A stretch of DNA of 64,000 nt, taken from assembly GCA_002167745.1 (NCBI GenBank), contig NHCB01000016.1:1-64000 (forward strand), read 5' to 3'. The stretch is from Betaproteobacteria bacterium TMED22 (GTDB lineage: Bacteria > Pseudomonadota > Gammaproteobacteria > Burkholderiales > Eutrophovitaceae). Of this stretch, positions 48,438-57,044 are shown piece after piece. Position 1 is the first letter of the stretch. Each line of letters opens with the position of its first letter. The translations under genes were made by a program, and so were the position numbers. The notes under the pieces are model-generated. The model made no database searches and was not told the DNA's origin. It worked only from the letters and a program-made list of their open reading frames with translations.

Positions 48438-48530
48438 ATGACCAAAAATAAAAAGACTGCGTTGATATTAGCTACTGTAGCGTTGGCGTTTTTCTTTGGC
48501 TTTATTATTCGCCGTGCGGTATTCCAATGA
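48438..48530 (+). CDS. cytochrome oxidase small assembly protein, 30 residues
   Basis: A tiny ORF below the track's size limit: MTKNKKTALILATVALAFFFGFIIRRAVFQ. It has a basic N-terminus and one membrane helix followed by Arg-Arg. Its stop overlaps the ctaG ATG (ATGA), so it is coupled. Proteobacterial cox operons often carry such a short single-helix protein (annotated cytochrome oxidase small assembly protein) exactly between coxA and ctaG. Position, length and helix support the call; its molecular role is unknown. Confidence 0.75.
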   Translation: MTKNKKTALILATVALAFFFGFIIRRAVFQ

Positions 48531-49108
48531 AGACCACTGAACTAGATAAACAAAATAGCCATATGTTGCGTAAACTTATAGTGGTTGCGCTGGTTATGTT
48601 TGCCTTTGGGTACGCATTGGTGCCGCTCTACAAAAAAATCTGTGAGGTTACCGGCGTCTATGATTTGATTAAGCCTGATGAAATTGTGAATACACAGGTA
48701 GATGAAACTCGAACAGTTATGATGGAGTTCGATGCGAATACGCGTAGCGAAATAGGCTGGGAAATAATCCCTCTCGACGTGAGAATGAATGTTCATCCGG
48801 GTGAATTAGTACACGCAACATTTCGCTTGACGAATCCAACCGATATGTCCTTCGATGCGCAAGCGATACCAAGTTACGGACCGCAGCACGCTGTGCAGTA
48901 TGTGAAAAAGCTTGAGTGTTTTTGTTTCACGCAGCAAAAAATTAATGCTGGTGAAACTCGAGAATTTTCGGTCGTATTCGTCATAGACCCAAGCTTGCCG
49001 TCAGACGTTGGGACGATCACGCTCTCTTATACGATGTTTGAAATAGAGGGCACAAAGAATTTGGGAAATCAGGCCTTCAATCCCGATATTCATGAGGGTA
49101 AGTCGTGA
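48527..49108 (+). CDS. ctaG: cytochrome c oxidase assembly protein CtaG (Cox11)
   Basis: A 193-residue protein with one N-terminal membrane helix (LIVVALVMFAFGYALVPLYKKICEVTGV) and a periplasmic immunoglobulin-like domain. The copper site is ECFCFTQQ; ligand-region motifs MVFxxD-like VFVIDPSLP and TLSYTMFEI follow. Cox11 delivers copper to CuB of subunit I. It is translationally coupled to the small protein before it and to the DUF2970 gene after it (GTGA overlap). Confidence 0.96.
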   Translation: MKTTELDKQNSHMLRKLIVVALVMFAFGYALVPLYKKICEVTGVYDLIKPDEIVNTQVDETRTVMMEFDANTRSEIGWEIIPLDVRMNVHPGELVHATFRLTNPTDMSFDAQAIPSYGPQHAVQYVKKLECFCFTQQKINAGETREFSVVFVIDPSLPSDVGTITLSYTMFEIEGTKNLGNQAFNPDIHEGKS

Positions 49109-49299
49109 GCCTCTCTTTGAGAGCCTCGTTGCAGGCAGTGCGTGCTGTTTTCTGTGCATTTACCGGTATCGGGAAACGGCAAGATTTAGAGCAACATGCG
49201 AGCATGCTTAGGCCACAACATGTCATTATTGCTGGATTGTTATGTGCAGCAGTTTTCGTGGCTGGCGTAGTCACATTGGTCAATGCCGTTGCTAATTAG
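49105..49299 (+). CDS. DUF2970 small membrane protein
   Basis: A 64-residue protein starting with GTG within the ctaG stop. RASLQAVRAVFCAFTGIGKRQDLEQH followed by one C-terminal helix (HVIIAGLLCAAVFVAGVVTLVNAV) is the DUF2970 pattern. Such proteins commonly lie between ctaG and coxC in beta- and gammaproteobacteria, hinting at a role in oxidase assembly, not demonstrated. Confidence 0.85.
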   Translation: MSLSLRASLQAVRAVFCAFTGIGKRQDLEQHASMLRPQHVIIAGLLCAAVFVAGVVTLVNAVAN

Positions 49300-49363
49300 G
49301 TCGGATTTTAATACGTTTAAGTCAAAAATTTTAAAAAATCAAATTACTAAAGGGGAATAAACA

Positions 49364-50215
49364 ATGAGCTCGCAATCCGGTGGGTACTATTTGCCAGAAC
49401 CGTCTCGTTGGCCGATAGTCGGTTCAATTGGACTCTTTTTCTTGGCGTTCGGGGCTGTTTTAACTATGAACGCCGTGTCGGGTGGTTGGTATGTGGTGCT
49501 GGTAGGCGCCCTGGTCATGACCTATATGTTATTCGGGTGGTTTGGAACCGTTATTGGGGAAAGTGAGTCCGGGAAATATAATAAGCAGGTAGATGTTTCT
49601 TTTCGCTGGTCGATGAGCTGGTTTATCTTCTCGGAGGTCATGTTTTTTGCCGCTTTTTTTGGCGCACTCTTTTACATGAGGGTCTTATCGGTTCCCTGGT
49701 TGTCAGATGCTGAGACGGGATCTTTACTTTGGGATGGATTTGTTGCTGGCTGGCCAACGGACGGTCCGGGAGTAGAGAGCAAGTTTACACCGATGGGCGC
49801 GTGGGGGCTTCCGGCAATTAATACAGCATTACTCTTGACCTCTGGGGTCACTATTACTGTCGCTCACTGGGCCTTGAAGGAGGGCAAACGAGGGTTATTA
49901 AACTGGTTTATGTTCCTGACTATTGCTTTGGGCGTTTTGTTTCTGGGTTTGCAAGTTCTGGAGTATATACATGGATATCGTGATCTGGGTTTGACACTTG
50001 AGAGTGGTGCTTATGGTGCGACGTTTTACATGCTAACCGGGTTTCATGGTTTTCACGTTACACTCGGCACGATCATGCTGATAGTGATTTGGTTGCGCGG
50101 AGTAAAAGGGCATTTTAAACCAGAAGCCCATTTTGGCTTTGAGGGCGTAGCATGGTATTGGCACTTTGTGGATGTTGTCTGGTTGGGTTTATTTATCTTC
50201 GTATATTGGCTATAA
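49364..50215 (+). CDS. coxC: cytochrome c oxidase subunit III
   Basis: A 283-residue integral subunit with seven predicted helices. YYLPEPSRWPIVGSIGLFFLAFG, FRWSMSWFIFSEVMFFAAFFGALFY and GFHGFHVTLGTIMLIVIW are family signatures, as is the terminal EGVAWYWHFVDVVWLGLFI. AAAGGGGAAT precedes the ATG. It closes the structural cox gene run before a bidirectional terminator. Confidence 0.97.
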   Translation: MSSQSGGYYLPEPSRWPIVGSIGLFFLAFGAVLTMNAVSGGWYVVLVGALVMTYMLFGWFGTVIGESESGKYNKQVDVSFRWSMSWFIFSEVMFFAAFFGALFYMRVLSVPWLSDAETGSLLWDGFVAGWPTDGPGVESKFTPMGAWGLPAINTALLLTSGVTITVAHWALKEGKRGLLNWFMFLTIALGVLFLGLQVLEYIHGYRDLGLTLESGAYGATFYMLTGFHGFHVTLGTIMLIVIWLRGVKGHFKPEAHFGFEGVAWYWHFVDVVWLGLFIFVYWL

Positions 50216-50230
50216 AATTCATTGACATTT

Positions 50231-50270
50231 TAATAAAACCCATCCGTCTTTAGGCGGATGGGTTTTATTA
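50231..50270. terminator. bidirectional terminator between coxC and DUF2909 gene
   Basis: A perfect 16-base stem (TAATAAAACCCATCCG and its complement, 8-base loop) with A-rich left and T-rich right edges serves both converging genes. The last bases of the stem fall inside the stop codon of the minus-strand DUF2909 gene. Confidence 0.88.
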
Positions 50271-50465
50271 AAGTCCAGAGGGTGGAATTATTCCAAAATA
50301 AGATCCGGCCATCAGCAGAACAAAAAGAATAACAGATAGTCCGATCCTAATTGTTAAAGCTTTAATGGTGCCGTCTGAGTTGCCTTGGTTTCTCACCATA
50401 TAGACGAGTGCTGAAGCTAAGCTACCGAATATTGCAACCAAAAATAGAATCACGATTATTTTCAT
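50268..50465 (-). CDS. DUF2909 twin-helix membrane protein
   Basis: A 65-residue protein of two membrane helices (IIVILFLVAIFGSLASALVYMV and IGLSVILFVLLMAGSYFGI) joined by a short polar loop, matching DUF2909. It is found beside SURF1 genes in proteobacterial cox clusters, usually in the opposite orientation as here. Its start is 47 bases from the divergent surf1 start. Function unknown. Confidence 0.85.
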   Translation of the reverse strand: MKIIVILFLVAIFGSLASALVYMVRNQGNSDGTIKALTIRIGLSVILFVLLMAGSYFGIIPPSGL

Positions 50466-50512
50466 GTTACTTGACCTTTAGTGTGTGATTTTTTAAATAG
50501 ATACCATATAGT

Positions 50513-51220
50513 ATGAAGCATCCCAGTTGGACTATCACTATTATCGCTCTTTTGGGTTTCGGATTAACGTTGTCTGCGGCATATTGGCAGTTTAAGCGGG
50601 CTGATTATAAGCGCGAATTAGAGTCTAGGTTTATTGAGATGCAAGCTAAAGTTAGTCTAGACTTAAATAAAACTCTCGATCCCTCTTTAGAGTTAGAGTT
50701 CCGAAGAGTTAATGCATATGGCACGTTAGATGCATCGCAAAGGATGATACTTGATAATCGTATTCGTCGAGGACAGGCTGGCTACGAAGTTTTGGTGCCG
50801 TTGTCAATTACCGATTCAGATGCTGTTATTCTCGTTAACTTGGGGTGGATTCCTCGCGGTAGGAACTTAGGGCAACTACCAGACATAGTCATCCCTCGGA
50901 GTCCTGTTGTTGTCAAAGGAACTATAGTGAGGCCGGGTTTAGGTGCGCTGGAGTTATCTGATGTCACGATAGAGGGGGATATCTGGCAGAATCTCGATTT
51001 GGTACGCTATCGTTCGTTACATTCAATTGACGTGCTTGACTATGTTATCCAGAGTGATCCGATAAAAGGTGTTTCGACCAATTTCGAACAACTTTGGTCG
51101 AAACCTAGCTTTGGAATAGATACGCACTTATCCTATGCAGGACAGTGGATAATGTTTGCTTTTCTGATTTTATTTTTTTACATATATTATGGTTTTATCA
51201 AACAAAGACGCGATGCCTAA
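50513..51220 (+). CDS. SURF1 family oxidase assembly protein
   Basis: A 235-residue protein with an N-terminal helix (WTITIIALLGFGLTLSAAYWQFKRADYK) and a C-terminal helix (WIMFAFLILFFYIYYGFIKQRRD). Between them is the SURF1 periplasmic domain with NRIRRGQAGYEVLVPL and VILVNLGWIPRGR. SURF1 assists heme a insertion into subunit I. Its presence makes the lack of a heme A synthase gene more notable. Confidence 0.93.
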   Translation: MKHPSWTITIIALLGFGLTLSAAYWQFKRADYKRELESRFIEMQAKVSLDLNKTLDPSLELEFRRVNAYGTLDASQRMILDNRIRRGQAGYEVLVPLSITDSDAVILVNLGWIPRGRNLGQLPDIVIPRSPVVVKGTIVRPGLGALELSDVTIEGDIWQNLDLVRYRSLHSIDVLDYVIQSDPIKGVSTNFEQLWSKPSFGIDTHLSYAGQWIMFAFLILFFYIYYGFIKQRRDA

Positions 51221-51788
51221 AAAAAATAACTCTCTAATTCCTTGGATTGTACTCACGGTATGTGTGCTACCGGTTATAGCCTCAACTGCGCTTTACCATT
51301 TGTGGGAGCCTGATGGGTTTGTCAATAATGGCGAATTGATTGAGCCGGTTCCGTTGTCTGATTTGGTAGTGCCCTCTATTGAGGATGATGTATTTTTATT
51401 TTCGGATTTAAATGGTTTGTGGTCTTTTGTTTCCATCGACTCGTCGGAATGCGGTGAAGCGTGTATTAAGAAGTTATACCTTATGCGTCAAATTCGACTC
51501 ACACAGGGCGCTGAAAAAGATAGATTGGAACGAATTCATTTTAGCGTTGGTGGTGAGCTTCAGAGAACGTTGATTGATGAATATGACGGAACTAGATTTA
51601 TTGCGGTTTCGGACGTGCAGGCTCTCGATGCATTTGGTGACTTAACTGCAGCCGAAGAATATATTTTTCTGATTGATCAGATTGGAAATTTAATGATGCG
51701 CTTTCCTTTGACCATCGATCCATCTTTAATGAAAAAGGATGTTAAGAAATTGTTGAAGATCTCCAAAGCATGGAAAAAAATTAATTAG
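51213..51788 (+). CDS. cox-cluster membrane-anchored protein, thioredoxin-like
   Basis: About 191 residues from ATG 51213, which overlaps the surf1 stop; the track uses ATG 51189. One N-terminal helix (IPWIVLTVCVLPVIASTALYHLW) is followed by a domain whose order resembles SCO/thioredoxin folds (LNGLWSFVSIDSSECGEACIKKLYLMRQIR), with a CxxxC pair where SCO proteins bind copper. Proteins like it regularly lie between surf1 and ctaA/ctaB. A copper or redox role is inferred; no experiment is known to me. Confidence 0.7.
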   Translation: MPKKNNSLIPWIVLTVCVLPVIASTALYHLWEPDGFVNNGELIEPVPLSDLVVPSIEDDVFLFSDLNGLWSFVSIDSSECGEACIKKLYLMRQIRLTQGAEKDRLERIHFSVGGELQRTLIDEYDGTRFIAVSDVQALDAFGDLTAAEEYIFLIDQIGNLMMRFPLTIDPSLMKKDVKKLLKISKAWKKIN

Positions 51789-51857
51789 TGATAGGCTACT
51801 CCGAGACTAGCTAAATGTTAAACTTAAACTTTACCTAAGTTCATTTCACCGATTACT

Positions 51858-52745
51858 TTGAGTTCATATACCGCATCTTTGTATACCCGTTTTGAGGATT
51901 ATGTAAAGCTTACAAAGCCTAGGGTGGTAATGCTGATCGTCTTTACGGCTTTTATAGGCATGCTGTTAGCTCAGCCTTCCCTTGCGCCAGCGGAGGTTTT
52001 GATCTATGGATCGATCGGCATTTGGCTGGTGGCTGGGGCCGCCGCCGCCGTTAATTGTTTAATTGAACAAAAGATAGACGCGGTAATGGCGCGCACCCGG
52101 GGAAGACCTTTGCCGACTGGAGCAGTAAGTGTTACTGAAACTGTCTTGGTGTCCGTTTTTGTGGGCGGTCTAGGCTTATTTTTACTTCATGTATTTATCA
52201 ACCCTTTAACGATGTGGCTGACCCTGGGAACTTTTGTAGGATATGCGGTTATCTATACGATGGTACTTAAACCGTTGACTCCGCAAAATATCGTTATTGG
52301 GGGAGCATCGGGTGCAATGCCACCCATCCTTGGTTGGGCGGCAGTGACTGGTGAGGTCACACATGAATCGCTATTGCTATTCTTGATCATTTTTGCATGG
52401 ACGCCACCGCACTTTTGGGCGCTAGCTCTATATCGTCGTGACGAGTACGCCAGGGCAGAAGTGCCGATGTTGCCGGTAACACACGGGGTCGCTTTTACTC
52501 GGTTGCACGTTTTTCTGTACACCCTAATTTTATTGGCAGTCTCGTTACTTCCGTTTGTTGTCGGGATGAGTGATTGGTTGTACGGTATTTCAGCGCTCGT
52601 CCTTGGATTACTTTTTCTTTTTTATTCTTATCGTATTTGGCAGTCTTATACCGATGCAATTGCAAGGACCACATTCAGGTACTCAATATTGTATTTATCA
52701 CTTATTTTCCTGGCGCTCTTGCTGGATCATTATCTAATTCTGTAG
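51858..52745 (+). CDS. cyoE: protoheme IX farnesyltransferase (heme O synthase)
   Basis: Adds the farnesyl tail to heme B. The 295-residue UbiA-family membrane protein has the conserved cytoplasmic motifs [22 protein letters not shown] (prenyl-diphosphate site) and [30 protein letters not shown]. The start is TTG 51858; the next ATG is too deep in helix 1. Also called ctaB. In this gene order ctaA (heme A synthase) normally comes just before it but is absent. Confidence 0.96.
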   Translation: MSSYTASLYTRFEDYVKLTKPRVVMLIVFTAFIGMLLAQPSLAPAEVLIYGSIGIWLVAGAAAAVNCLIEQKIDAVMARTRGRPLPTGAVSVTETVLVSVFVGGLGLFLLHVFINPLTMWLTLGTFVGYAVIYTMVLKPLTPQNIVIGGASGAMPPILGWAAVTGEVTHESLLLFLIIFAWTPPHFWALALYRRDEYARAEVPMLPVTHGVAFTRLHVFLYTLILLAVSLLPFVVGMSDWLYGISALVLGLLFLFYSYRIWQSYTDAIARTTFRYSILYLSLIFLALLLDHYLIL

Positions 52746-52752
52746 TTTTTTT

Positions 52753-53367
52753 ATGTCTCTCTCTTATCGGAACTTTGTGAAGCTCGCACTGATCATGCTG
52801 GCACTTTGTTTATTTGTGGGGTGTGATGACACTGATAAAAATCGAATGCGATTCACTAATACGGATATTACTGGTGCCGATTTTGCTCGGGAATTTGAGC
52901 TGACGAATCATCATCGCGAACGAGTTAGTCTGAGTGATTTCGAGGGCAAGGTTGTTATTCTATTTTTTGGATTTATGCATTGTCCTGATATTTGCCCGAC
53001 TACCCTAACAGAACTTAATGGATTGATGAGTCGCTTGGGTGCGGATGCAAAAAGTGTTCAGGTACTCTTTGTAACGGTTGACCCAGAGCGAGATAAGATA
53101 GAAAACCTTGGATCTTATGTGGAGGTTTTTAACCCTAATTTCTTGGGCCTATGGGGAACTGTGGATGAAATTGAAATAGTTACTAAGGAATTTAAAGTGA
53201 TTTATCAAAAGGTGCCAGGTTCGACGCCAGACAGCTATACTGTAGATCACTCAGCAGGAACATACGTCTTTGATAAAAGCGGTAAGGTGCGCCTATTTGT
53301 TCCTTATGGAGCTGATACTGAGAGCCTTGCAAATGACGTACGTTTGCTTATAGGTGCTCGTTTTTGA
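52753..53367 (+). CDS. SCO1/SenC copper chaperone
   Basis: A 204-residue membrane-anchored thioredoxin-fold protein. Copper is bound by Cys77 and Cys81 in GFMHCPDICPTTL and by a histidine in TVDHSAGTYVFD. The N-terminus (LALIMLALCLFVGCDD) can be read as a lipoprotein signal with Cys24 lipidated. SCO proteins load the CuA site of CoxB. It ends the cox block, 7 bases after cyoE. Confidence 0.94.
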   Translation: MSLSYRNFVKLALIMLALCLFVGCDDTDKNRMRFTNTDITGADFAREFELTNHHRERVSLSDFEGKVVILFFGFMHCPDICPTTLTELNGLMSRLGADAKSVQVLFVTVDPERDKIENLGSYVEVFNPNFLGLWGTVDEIEIVTKEFKVIYQKVPGSTPDSYTVDHSAGTYVFDKSGKVRLFVPYGADTESLANDVRLLIGARF

Positions 53368-53393
53368 TTTGCTTAGTAACAGCGGTCTTTGAG

Positions 53394-54254
53394 CTAACTT
53401 TGATCTTGCCGTGTCATTGCGACCTTCATCTTTTTCATCGCTTGCGCTTCAATTTGGCGAATTCTTTCAGCTGAGACTCCATACTCATCAGCCAATTCGT
53501 GTAATGTCAATTGGTCATCATCGTTGAGCCAACGAGCTTGAATAATTGCTCGGCTTCTATCATCAAGATTCGCTAGAGCGGAGGCAAGACCTTCTTTGTG
53601 CGCCACACCCATTTGTTTCTGCTCGAGAACTGCAGACGGCTCCAAATTTGCACTTTGCAAGTATGATATCGGAGAGTAATCATCGTCTTCGCTATCCGAA
53701 AGTGGATCGAGAGCTAGGTCCGAGCCAGACAGGCGCGTTTCCATTTCAGTGACATCGCTGGTTTTTACATCAAGTTTATCGGATATTCGATCGATTTCTT
53801 GATTGCTAAGAGAGTCTAAGTTCGCTTTCATGCTGCGTAGATTGAAAAAGAGTTTTCGTTGCGCTTTCGTTGTCGCAACTTTCACAATACGCCAGTTTTT
53901 AAGCACAAATTCATGAATTTCGGCTTTAATCCAATGAACGGCAAACGATACCAGTCGAGCACCGTTTTCGTAATCATATCTTTTTACAGCTTTCATTAGC
54001 CCGATATTACCTTCTTGAATTAAATCTCCGAAGGGAAGTCCATATCCATTGAATCTTCGTGCAATCGAGACTACCAATCGCAAATGCGACATAATCAGTA
54101 GCTTAGCGGCCTCAAGATCGTCTTCTTCCTTGAGCTTTTTGGCTAGACGAGATTCCTCTTCCGCAGTTAATAAGGGGATGCGGTTAACCGCTTGGATATA
54201 AAGATCCAAGCTTGCTATTGGTGGTAGCGATAATGATGTAAGCGCGTTTGTCAT
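53394..54254 (-). CDS. rpoH: RNA polymerase heat-shock sigma factor RpoH
   Basis: A 286-residue sigma-32. Region 2 has LRLVVSIARRFNGYGLPFGDLIQEGNIGLMKAVKRYD and the -10 recognising VSFAVHWIKAEI; the RpoH box appears as QRKLFFNLRSMK; region 4 holds LHELADEYGVSAERIRQIEAQAMKKM. It is transcribed in the same direction as ftsYEX and lies 87 bases downstream of ftsX, as in E. coli. Translational control by mRNA structure, known in E. coli, cannot be judged here. Confidence 0.97.
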   Translation of the reverse strand: MTNALTSLSLPPIASLDLYIQAVNRIPLLTAEEESRLAKKLKEEDDLEAAKLLIMSHLRLVVSIARRFNGYGLPFGDLIQEGNIGLMKAVKRYDYENGARLVSFAVHWIKAEIHEFVLKNWRIVKVATTKAQRKLFFNLRSMKANLDSLSNQEIDRISDKLDVKTSDVTEMETRLSGSDLALDPLSDSEDDDYSPISYLQSANLEPSAVLEQKQMGVAHKEGLASALANLDDRSRAIIQARWLNDDDQLTLHELADEYGVSAERIRQIEAQAMKKMKVAMTRQDQS

Positions 54255-54341
54255 ATCTTGTCTCCGTTTATGCTATTTTAGCACTCTCCTTCACTGAGTG
54301 CCAAGTATCATCAAAGTTCTACCCGGAAAGCTAACGTATTG

Positions 54342-55235
54342 TTAGTAATCGATTTTTTTGAGATGATTATTGGATGATAGCCACGCACCCAGGAGACTGA
54401 GCGCTACGCTAAAAAGCAAGGGGGAACTTAGAGTGACTAAGTCGGGGTCGCGGATATAGAACCCTAGCGGTTCAAGCATAGGCTGAATAGCATTTAGACC
54501 AAATTTTACGCTAAAAAAGATGATTAAAGCCGCACATAAGCCACCGAGTAGGCCTTGTATGAATCCATAGTAGAGGAAAGGACGTCGGATAAAGCGCCCA
54601 GTTGCTCCTACAATTCGGGCGATTTCAATTTCATCTTTGCGAATTGTGATTTGTAGTTGTATGTTGGTGAAAATGCTTGCTACAAATCCAAGTCCGATGA
54701 GGAGGACAACCATCATTACGAGAATTTTCGATAGATTGACAAATGATTCCAGTTTTAAGGCCCATTTAGCATCGAAACTCACTTCTTCGACAAACGACCA
54801 GTTTTCTATGGTCTGGGCTACGTCGGTCAATTTTTTAGCATCGCTATCTAGCGGCGTTAGCACAAATAGATGAGGGATTGGGTTCGTGTCTAAATTTTTG
54901 ACAAGCTCGCTAAACTCCGAGTTTTTTGATAACTGTTTAAGACCATCGTCTTGGTCAATAAAAGTGATTTCACCGTCGAATAGTTCAGTGAGCTGTTTTT
55001 CGGCTAGCTTAATTGTTTTGTCCGATGAATCAGCAGCTATGAATACATTTAGTTGACTGGTATTGTTTAACTTTCTGGAAAACTGATCTGCGCCATCGAG
55101 TAACATGTAGCAGCCCATAGGGATCGACAAGGCAATACCCATGCCTAGAATGTGTAATATTGAGGTGACTGGCTGTTTAAGAAGTCTGCAAACACTGTCG
55201 CTAAAAGCGCTAGATCTTGAATAGAACCAATTCAT
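54342..55235 (-). CDS. ftsX: cell-division ABC permease FtsX
   Basis: A 297-residue inner-membrane protein with an N-terminal helix after LLKQPVTSILHILGMG, a periplasmic domain (about 60-165) that in E. coli contacts EnvC, and three C-terminal helices with the LVGATGRFIRRPF-type IVGATGRFIRRPFLYYGFIQGLLGG segment. It overlaps ftsE by 4 bases (ATGA). FtsEX couples ATP hydrolysis to amidase activation at the septum; the envC gene is in this window. Confidence 0.95.
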   Translation of the reverse strand: MNWFYSRSSAFSDSVCRLLKQPVTSILHILGMGIALSIPMGCYMLLDGADQFSRKLNNTSQLNVFIAADSSDKTIKLAEKQLTELFDGEITFIDQDDGLKQLSKNSEFSELVKNLDTNPIPHLFVLTPLDSDAKKLTDVAQTIENWSFVEEVSFDAKWALKLESFVNLSKILVMMVVLLIGLGFVASIFTNIQLQITIRKDEIEIARIVGATGRFIRRPFLYYGFIQGLLGGLCAALIIFFSVKFGLNAIQPMLEPLGFYIRDPDLVTLSSPLLFSVALSLLGAWLSSNNHLKKIDY

Positions 55236-55885
55236 GCTTGGAGTTCTCCTTGCTTGAGTTCGATGATGCGCGCGCCTAACCCTTGGATCATGGCAGGATC
55301 ATGTGTGGCAATGACTACTGTCACGCCTACACGGTTAAAGGCACGGAACATTGTTACGATATCTGCCGCATAACCTGGATCCAGGTTTCCTGTTGGTTCA
55401 TCTGCGAGCAAAATCGCTGGTTTGTTCACAACGGCACGTGCTATGCACAAACGTTGCTGTTCCCCGCCGGACAAAGTCACAGGATTAAAGCTTCCTTTTT
55501 CGAGTAATCCGACCTTATCCAGTGCTGCCCTAACTCTTGTAGTTATTTCTGATTTTGAGAGGCCGGATATTAATAGTGGAAGCGCCACATTGTGAAAAAC
55601 GCTTCGGTCAATTAGGAGTTTATGATCTTGGAAAACAAACCCGAAGTTGCGTCTGAGATAGGGTAAAGCAGAGCGATTTAGTGATGAGAGTTTGGTGCCG
55701 TTAATAGCTACAGAGCCGCTGGTGGACCTTTCAATGCCACCAATCAGTTTCATCAAAGTGGATTTCCCTGCCCCCGAATGTCCGGTGAGAAAGACCATTT
55801 CTCCCTCTTGGATTGAGAGGGAGACATTTTTTAAAGCTTGGTGACCACCAGGGTATCGCTTAGATAGGTCTTTAGTTTCTATCAT
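55232..55885 (-). CDS. ftsE: cell-division ATP-binding protein FtsE
   Basis: A 217-residue ABC ATPase. It has Walker A GHSGAGKST near 36-44, Q-loop FVFQDHKLL, signature LSGGEQQRLCIARAVVNKP, Walker B ILLADEPTGNLD and switch His in IATHD. Works with FtsX in the divisome. It follows ftsY by 22 bases, the standard ftsY-ftsE-ftsX order. Confidence 0.97.
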   Translation of the reverse strand: MIETKDLSKRYPGGHQALKNVSLSIQEGEMVFLTGHSGAGKSTLMKLIGGIERSTSGSVAINGTKLSSLNRSALPYLRRNFGFVFQDHKLLIDRSVFHNVALPLLISGLSKSEITTRVRAALDKVGLLEKGSFNPVTLSGGEQQRLCIARAVVNKPAILLADEPTGNLDPGYAADIVTMFRAFNRVGVTVVIATHDPAMIQGLGARIIELKQGELQA

Positions 55886-55907
55886 TTATTTTTTTAGCGT
55901 TTATTAT

Positions 55908-56897
55908 TTACTCTTGGAGCATTGCGTCAATGAACTCTTCTGCTGAAAAAGGTATCAGATCTTCGATCCCTTCGCCAATACCAATATACTTTATTGGAAT
56001 ATCTCTATATTCGGCGACCCCAAATAGACAGCCACCCTTCGCGGTTCCATCAAGCTTAGTTAGCACAATACTGTCGACACCTAATGCCTCATCAAAGGAC
56101 TTTACCTGCTCAATAGCATTTTGTCCTGTATTTGCGTCTATAACTAGCATAACCTCATTTGGAGCCGTATCGATCGCCTTGCCCATGACGCGCTTCACTT
56201 TTTCAAGTTCAGCCATTAAATGTTTTTGCGTTGGAAGGCGTCCTGCCGTATCAGCTAGTACGACATCAATGTTCTTGGCTTTTGCGGACTCGATTGCGTC
56301 ATAAATGACTGCGGCGGAGTCCCCACGGGACTGAGAAACCACGGTCACTTGATTACGTTCACCCCAAATTTTAATTTGTTCTTCGGCTGCAGCTCGAAAT
56401 GTGTCCCCGGCAGCAAGTAGTACGCTTTTGCCGGCTTCTGTGAATTGTTTCGTCAGCTTACCGATGGTCGTTGTTTTGCCTGCTCCATTGACACCAGCGA
56501 TTAATATAACGTAGGGGCGACCAGTTTTTTCTTTTTTGGGGTTACATAGGCGGCCCAATAAACTTAACATTTGTGTTTTAAGGGTAGCTCTCACTTCTGA
56601 AGTCGTTTGAAGGTTATTTTTTTTAGCGATGGCTTTCGTTTTTTCGATCAGCTGTTGCGTCGCGCTTACTCCAACATCGCTTGTGAGTAGCACGGTTTCA
56701 AGCTGGTCAAACAGATCATCATCAACGAGCGTCTTCGTCGAAAAAATTTGAGTAATTTTTTCCCCTAGTTTGGAGCGAGTCAATGAAAGGCTATCGGTCC
56801 AGCGTTTTTTTGAGGCTCGAGCTGAATCGGATTGTGCTGCTTCTTCCGAATTATCCGACACTTTTGAAACTTTACGGGGCTTTAGAAAACTAAACAT
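55908..56897 (-). CDS. ftsY: signal recognition particle receptor FtsY
   Basis: A 329-residue GTPase that receives SRP-ribosome complexes at the inner membrane. NG-domain motifs: GVNGAGKTTTIGKLTK (G1), DTFRAAAEEQI, DTAGRLPTQKHLM (G3) and TKLDGTAKGG (G4). The N-terminal region before the NG domain is only about 30 residues, mildly charged, and lacks the long acidic A domain of E. coli FtsY (497 residues); short versions are common elsewhere. Confidence 0.97.
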   Translation of the reverse strand: MFSFLKPRKVSKVSDNSEEAAQSDSARASKKRWTDSLSLTRSKLGEKITQIFSTKTLVDDDLFDQLETVLLTSDVGVSATQQLIEKTKAIAKKNNLQTTSEVRATLKTQMLSLLGRLCNPKKEKTGRPYVILIAGVNGAGKTTTIGKLTKQFTEAGKSVLLAAGDTFRAAAEEQIKIWGERNQVTVVSQSRGDSAAVIYDAIESAKAKNIDVVLADTAGRLPTQKHLMAELEKVKRVMGKAIDTAPNEVMLVIDANTGQNAIEQVKSFDEALGVDSIVLTKLDGTAKGGCLFGVAEYRDIPIKYIGIGEGIEDLIPFSAEEFIDAMLQE

Positions 56898-57044
56898 TCT
56901 TCGTGGCGCTATTCTTTTTGTTAATCCGAATCATAGGGGATACTCAGGAGGCTTTATTGTAAACTCTCAACAGAAAAGTGGCGCGAGTTATTTATTGGCA
57001 TACTGCTGTTTTTAATTTACTCTTGACGTCAGACGGTGATTTTC

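Noticed and set aside
55930-56304. 124-residue plus-strand ORF inside ftsY
   Set aside because: Opposite-strand shadow of the ftsY GTPase domain.
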